Source: an uncultured Verrucomicrobiota bacterium
Lineage (GTDB): Bacteria > Verrucomicrobiota > Kiritimatiellia > RFP12 > UBA1067
Direction of reading: 5' to 3'
DNA: 8,032 bases
Assembly (NCBI GenBank): GCA_937901395.1
Contig: CALCDB010000181.1
Coordinates: 1 to 8,032, forward strand
Positions within the stretch are counted from its first letter, which is position 1. Each line of letters opens with the position of its first letter. Shown here in pieces: positions 6,930 through 8,032 of this stretch. The notes under the pieces were generated by a model. It was not told where the DNA came from and did no database searches. It saw only the letters and a program-made list of their open reading frames with translations. A program made the position numbers and the translations under genes.

Positions 6930-8032
6930 GCGCTAACCTTAAGTACGAAATAATTCTTCTTTCCACTTCGCAATACCGCGACCCCTTCCTTGACATCGCT
7001 GGACAGGAAAAGACGCTTCTCGTCAATTTTCACATCATTCAACGAAAGTCCGCCCTGCATTGCCATGCGACGCGCCTCGCCATTGGATTTGAACATCCCC
7101 GCCTGAAAGGCCACCGTAAATACCGGCTTGTCAAGTATCTCCGCAAGATTGACTTTCGCACTGGGAATATTCGCGAGATTAGCAACTTCCGCAGCGCTCT
7201 TCTTTGAATAAAGCGCCACGGTGGCCTCTTGCGCGGCCTTCAGACCTTCCTCGCCATGCACCATGCGAGTAATTTCATCAGACAAGGCATGTTGCGGGAT
7301 TCTCAATTCTGGATGCAACTTCATCTCCTTCTCTAATGCTGCGATTTCCTCAAGCGACCGCATAGAGAATACCTTCAAGTAACGAATCACATCGGCATCC
7401 GCTGCCCTGAGAAAATATTGATACCAATCAAAGACGGGTGTCATTTCCGCATTAAGAAACAAGGCATTACCTTCCGATTTTCCAAACTTCTTTCCAGTGG
7501 AATCAAGCAGTAGTGGGAAAGTAAGGCCATATACCGTCTTGCCACGCATACGATGCACCAGATCGGTTCCTGCGGTAATGTTGCCCCATTGATCGGCGCC
7601 TCCAATTTCAAGTGAGCACCCATACGTATCGTAAAGATGCAGAAAATCATTACCTTGCAATATCTGATATGAAAACTCCGTAAATGTAAGCGCGCCCTCA
7701 CTCGCCTCTAAGCGCTTCTTTACGGATTCCTTGGCAAGCATCTGTGGCACCCGAAAGTTTATAGCTATATCGCGCAAAAACTCAATCGCGCTCGTCCCCT
7801 TGTACCAATCGTAGTTGTCGACCATCACCGCGGCATTGGGACCGTCGAAGTCAAGGATGCGCGAAAGATTCTCGCGGATGCCCTTCTTGTTCTCCTCGAC
7901 CTGTTCGACCGTCAGCATGTTGCGCTCGGCCGACTTGCCGGACGGATCGCCGATCAATCCCGTCGCCCCGCCCACGAGCGCAATCACCTTGTGACCCGCC
8001 TGCTGAAAACGCTTCAAAACGATGATTGAAAC
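6926..8032 (-). CDS. tyrS: Tyrosyl-tRNA synthetase, 5' end cut by window edge
   Basis: This enzyme charges tRNA-Tyr with tyrosine in the cytoplasm, using ATP. 368 residues are visible; about 50 N-terminal residues, including the HIGH motif, lie beyond the right edge, because the visible part opens with VSIIVLKRFQQAGHK, which aligns just after HIGH in E. coli TyrS. Seen in order (visible numbering): GGATGLIGDPSGK near 11-33; DNYDW at 72-76; the tyrosine pocket residues Tyr122, Gln126 and Asp129; GGADQWGNITAG at 144-155 with Gln148; the KMSKS loop as KFGKS at 182-186, the form usual in this TyrRS subgroup; and a C-terminal S4-type RNA-binding domain from about 300 ending in a GKKNYF motif. The stop TGA overlaps the start of the next gene. 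An internal GC-rich tract is described under findings. Identity is secure. Confidence 0.97.
   Translation of the reverse strand, partial: VSIIVLKRFQQAGHKVIALVGGATGLIGDPSGKSAERNMLTVEQVEENKKGIRENLSRILDFDGPNAAVMVDNYDWYKGTSAIEFLRDIAINFRVPQMLAKESVKKRLEASEGALTFTEFSYQILQGNDFLHLYDTYGCSLEIGGADQWGNITAGTDLVHRMRGKTVYGLTFPLLLDSTGKKFGKSEGNALFLNAEMTPVFDWYQYFLRAADADVIRYLKVFSMRSLEEIAALEKEMKLHPELRIPQHALSDEITRMVHGEEGLKAAQEATVALYSKKSAAEVANLANIPSAKVNLAEILDKPVFTVAFQAGMFKSNGEARRMAMQGGLSLNDVKIDEKRLFLSSDVKEGVAVLRSGKKNYFVLKVSA

Overview
The window is completely filled by seven genes, all on the minus strand, with no intergenic space longer than 9 bases. Read in the direction of transcription (right to left) they are: tyrosyl-tRNA synthetase (tyrS, 5' end outside the window), an LptF/LptG-family lipopolysaccharide export permease, lpxA (first enzyme of lipid A synthesis), an unusually short murF (last cytoplasmic step of the peptidoglycan precursor), a GldA-like ABC ATPase, a fused GldF-GldG-like permease/periplasmic protein, and a DUF4340-like membrane-anchored protein that runs off the left edge. 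Every junction is a 1-4 base stop/start overlap or a gap of 7 or 9 bases, so this looks like one translationally coupled operon. No promoter, terminator, RNA gene, mobile element or CRISPR array is visible.

The organism is a Gram-negative (diderm) bacterium that makes both lipid A and peptidoglycan; base composition is roughly balanced. A Gld-type ABC module with a GldF-GldG fusion and a DUF4340 partner, next to PVC-like LptF/G and LpxA sequences, suggests the Verrucomicrobiota/Kiritimatiellota/Lentisphaerota side of the PVC superphylum. This is an inference from protein character, not a proven placement.

Functionally the right two thirds (tyrS to murF, about 3973-8032) is housekeeping: one translation enzyme plus outer membrane and cell wall biogenesis. 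The left part (1-3965) is a three-gene ABC system of unknown substrate: a cytoplasmic ATPase, a membrane permease carrying a large periplasmic domain, and a second periplasmic protein made of tandem repeats. Its coupling to lpxA, lptF/G and murF suggests a role in envelope assembly or maintenance.

The most notable points are: (1) the ABC/Gld/DUF4340 module tied to envelope genes; (2) a MurF about 100 residues shorter than the E. coli enzyme, shortened at three separate places; (3) LpxA with two active-site positions changed relative to E. coli; (4) a sharply bounded 195-base GC-rich tract inside tyrS; (5) an undescribed-looking three-fold ~144-residue repeat in the DUF4340-like protein.
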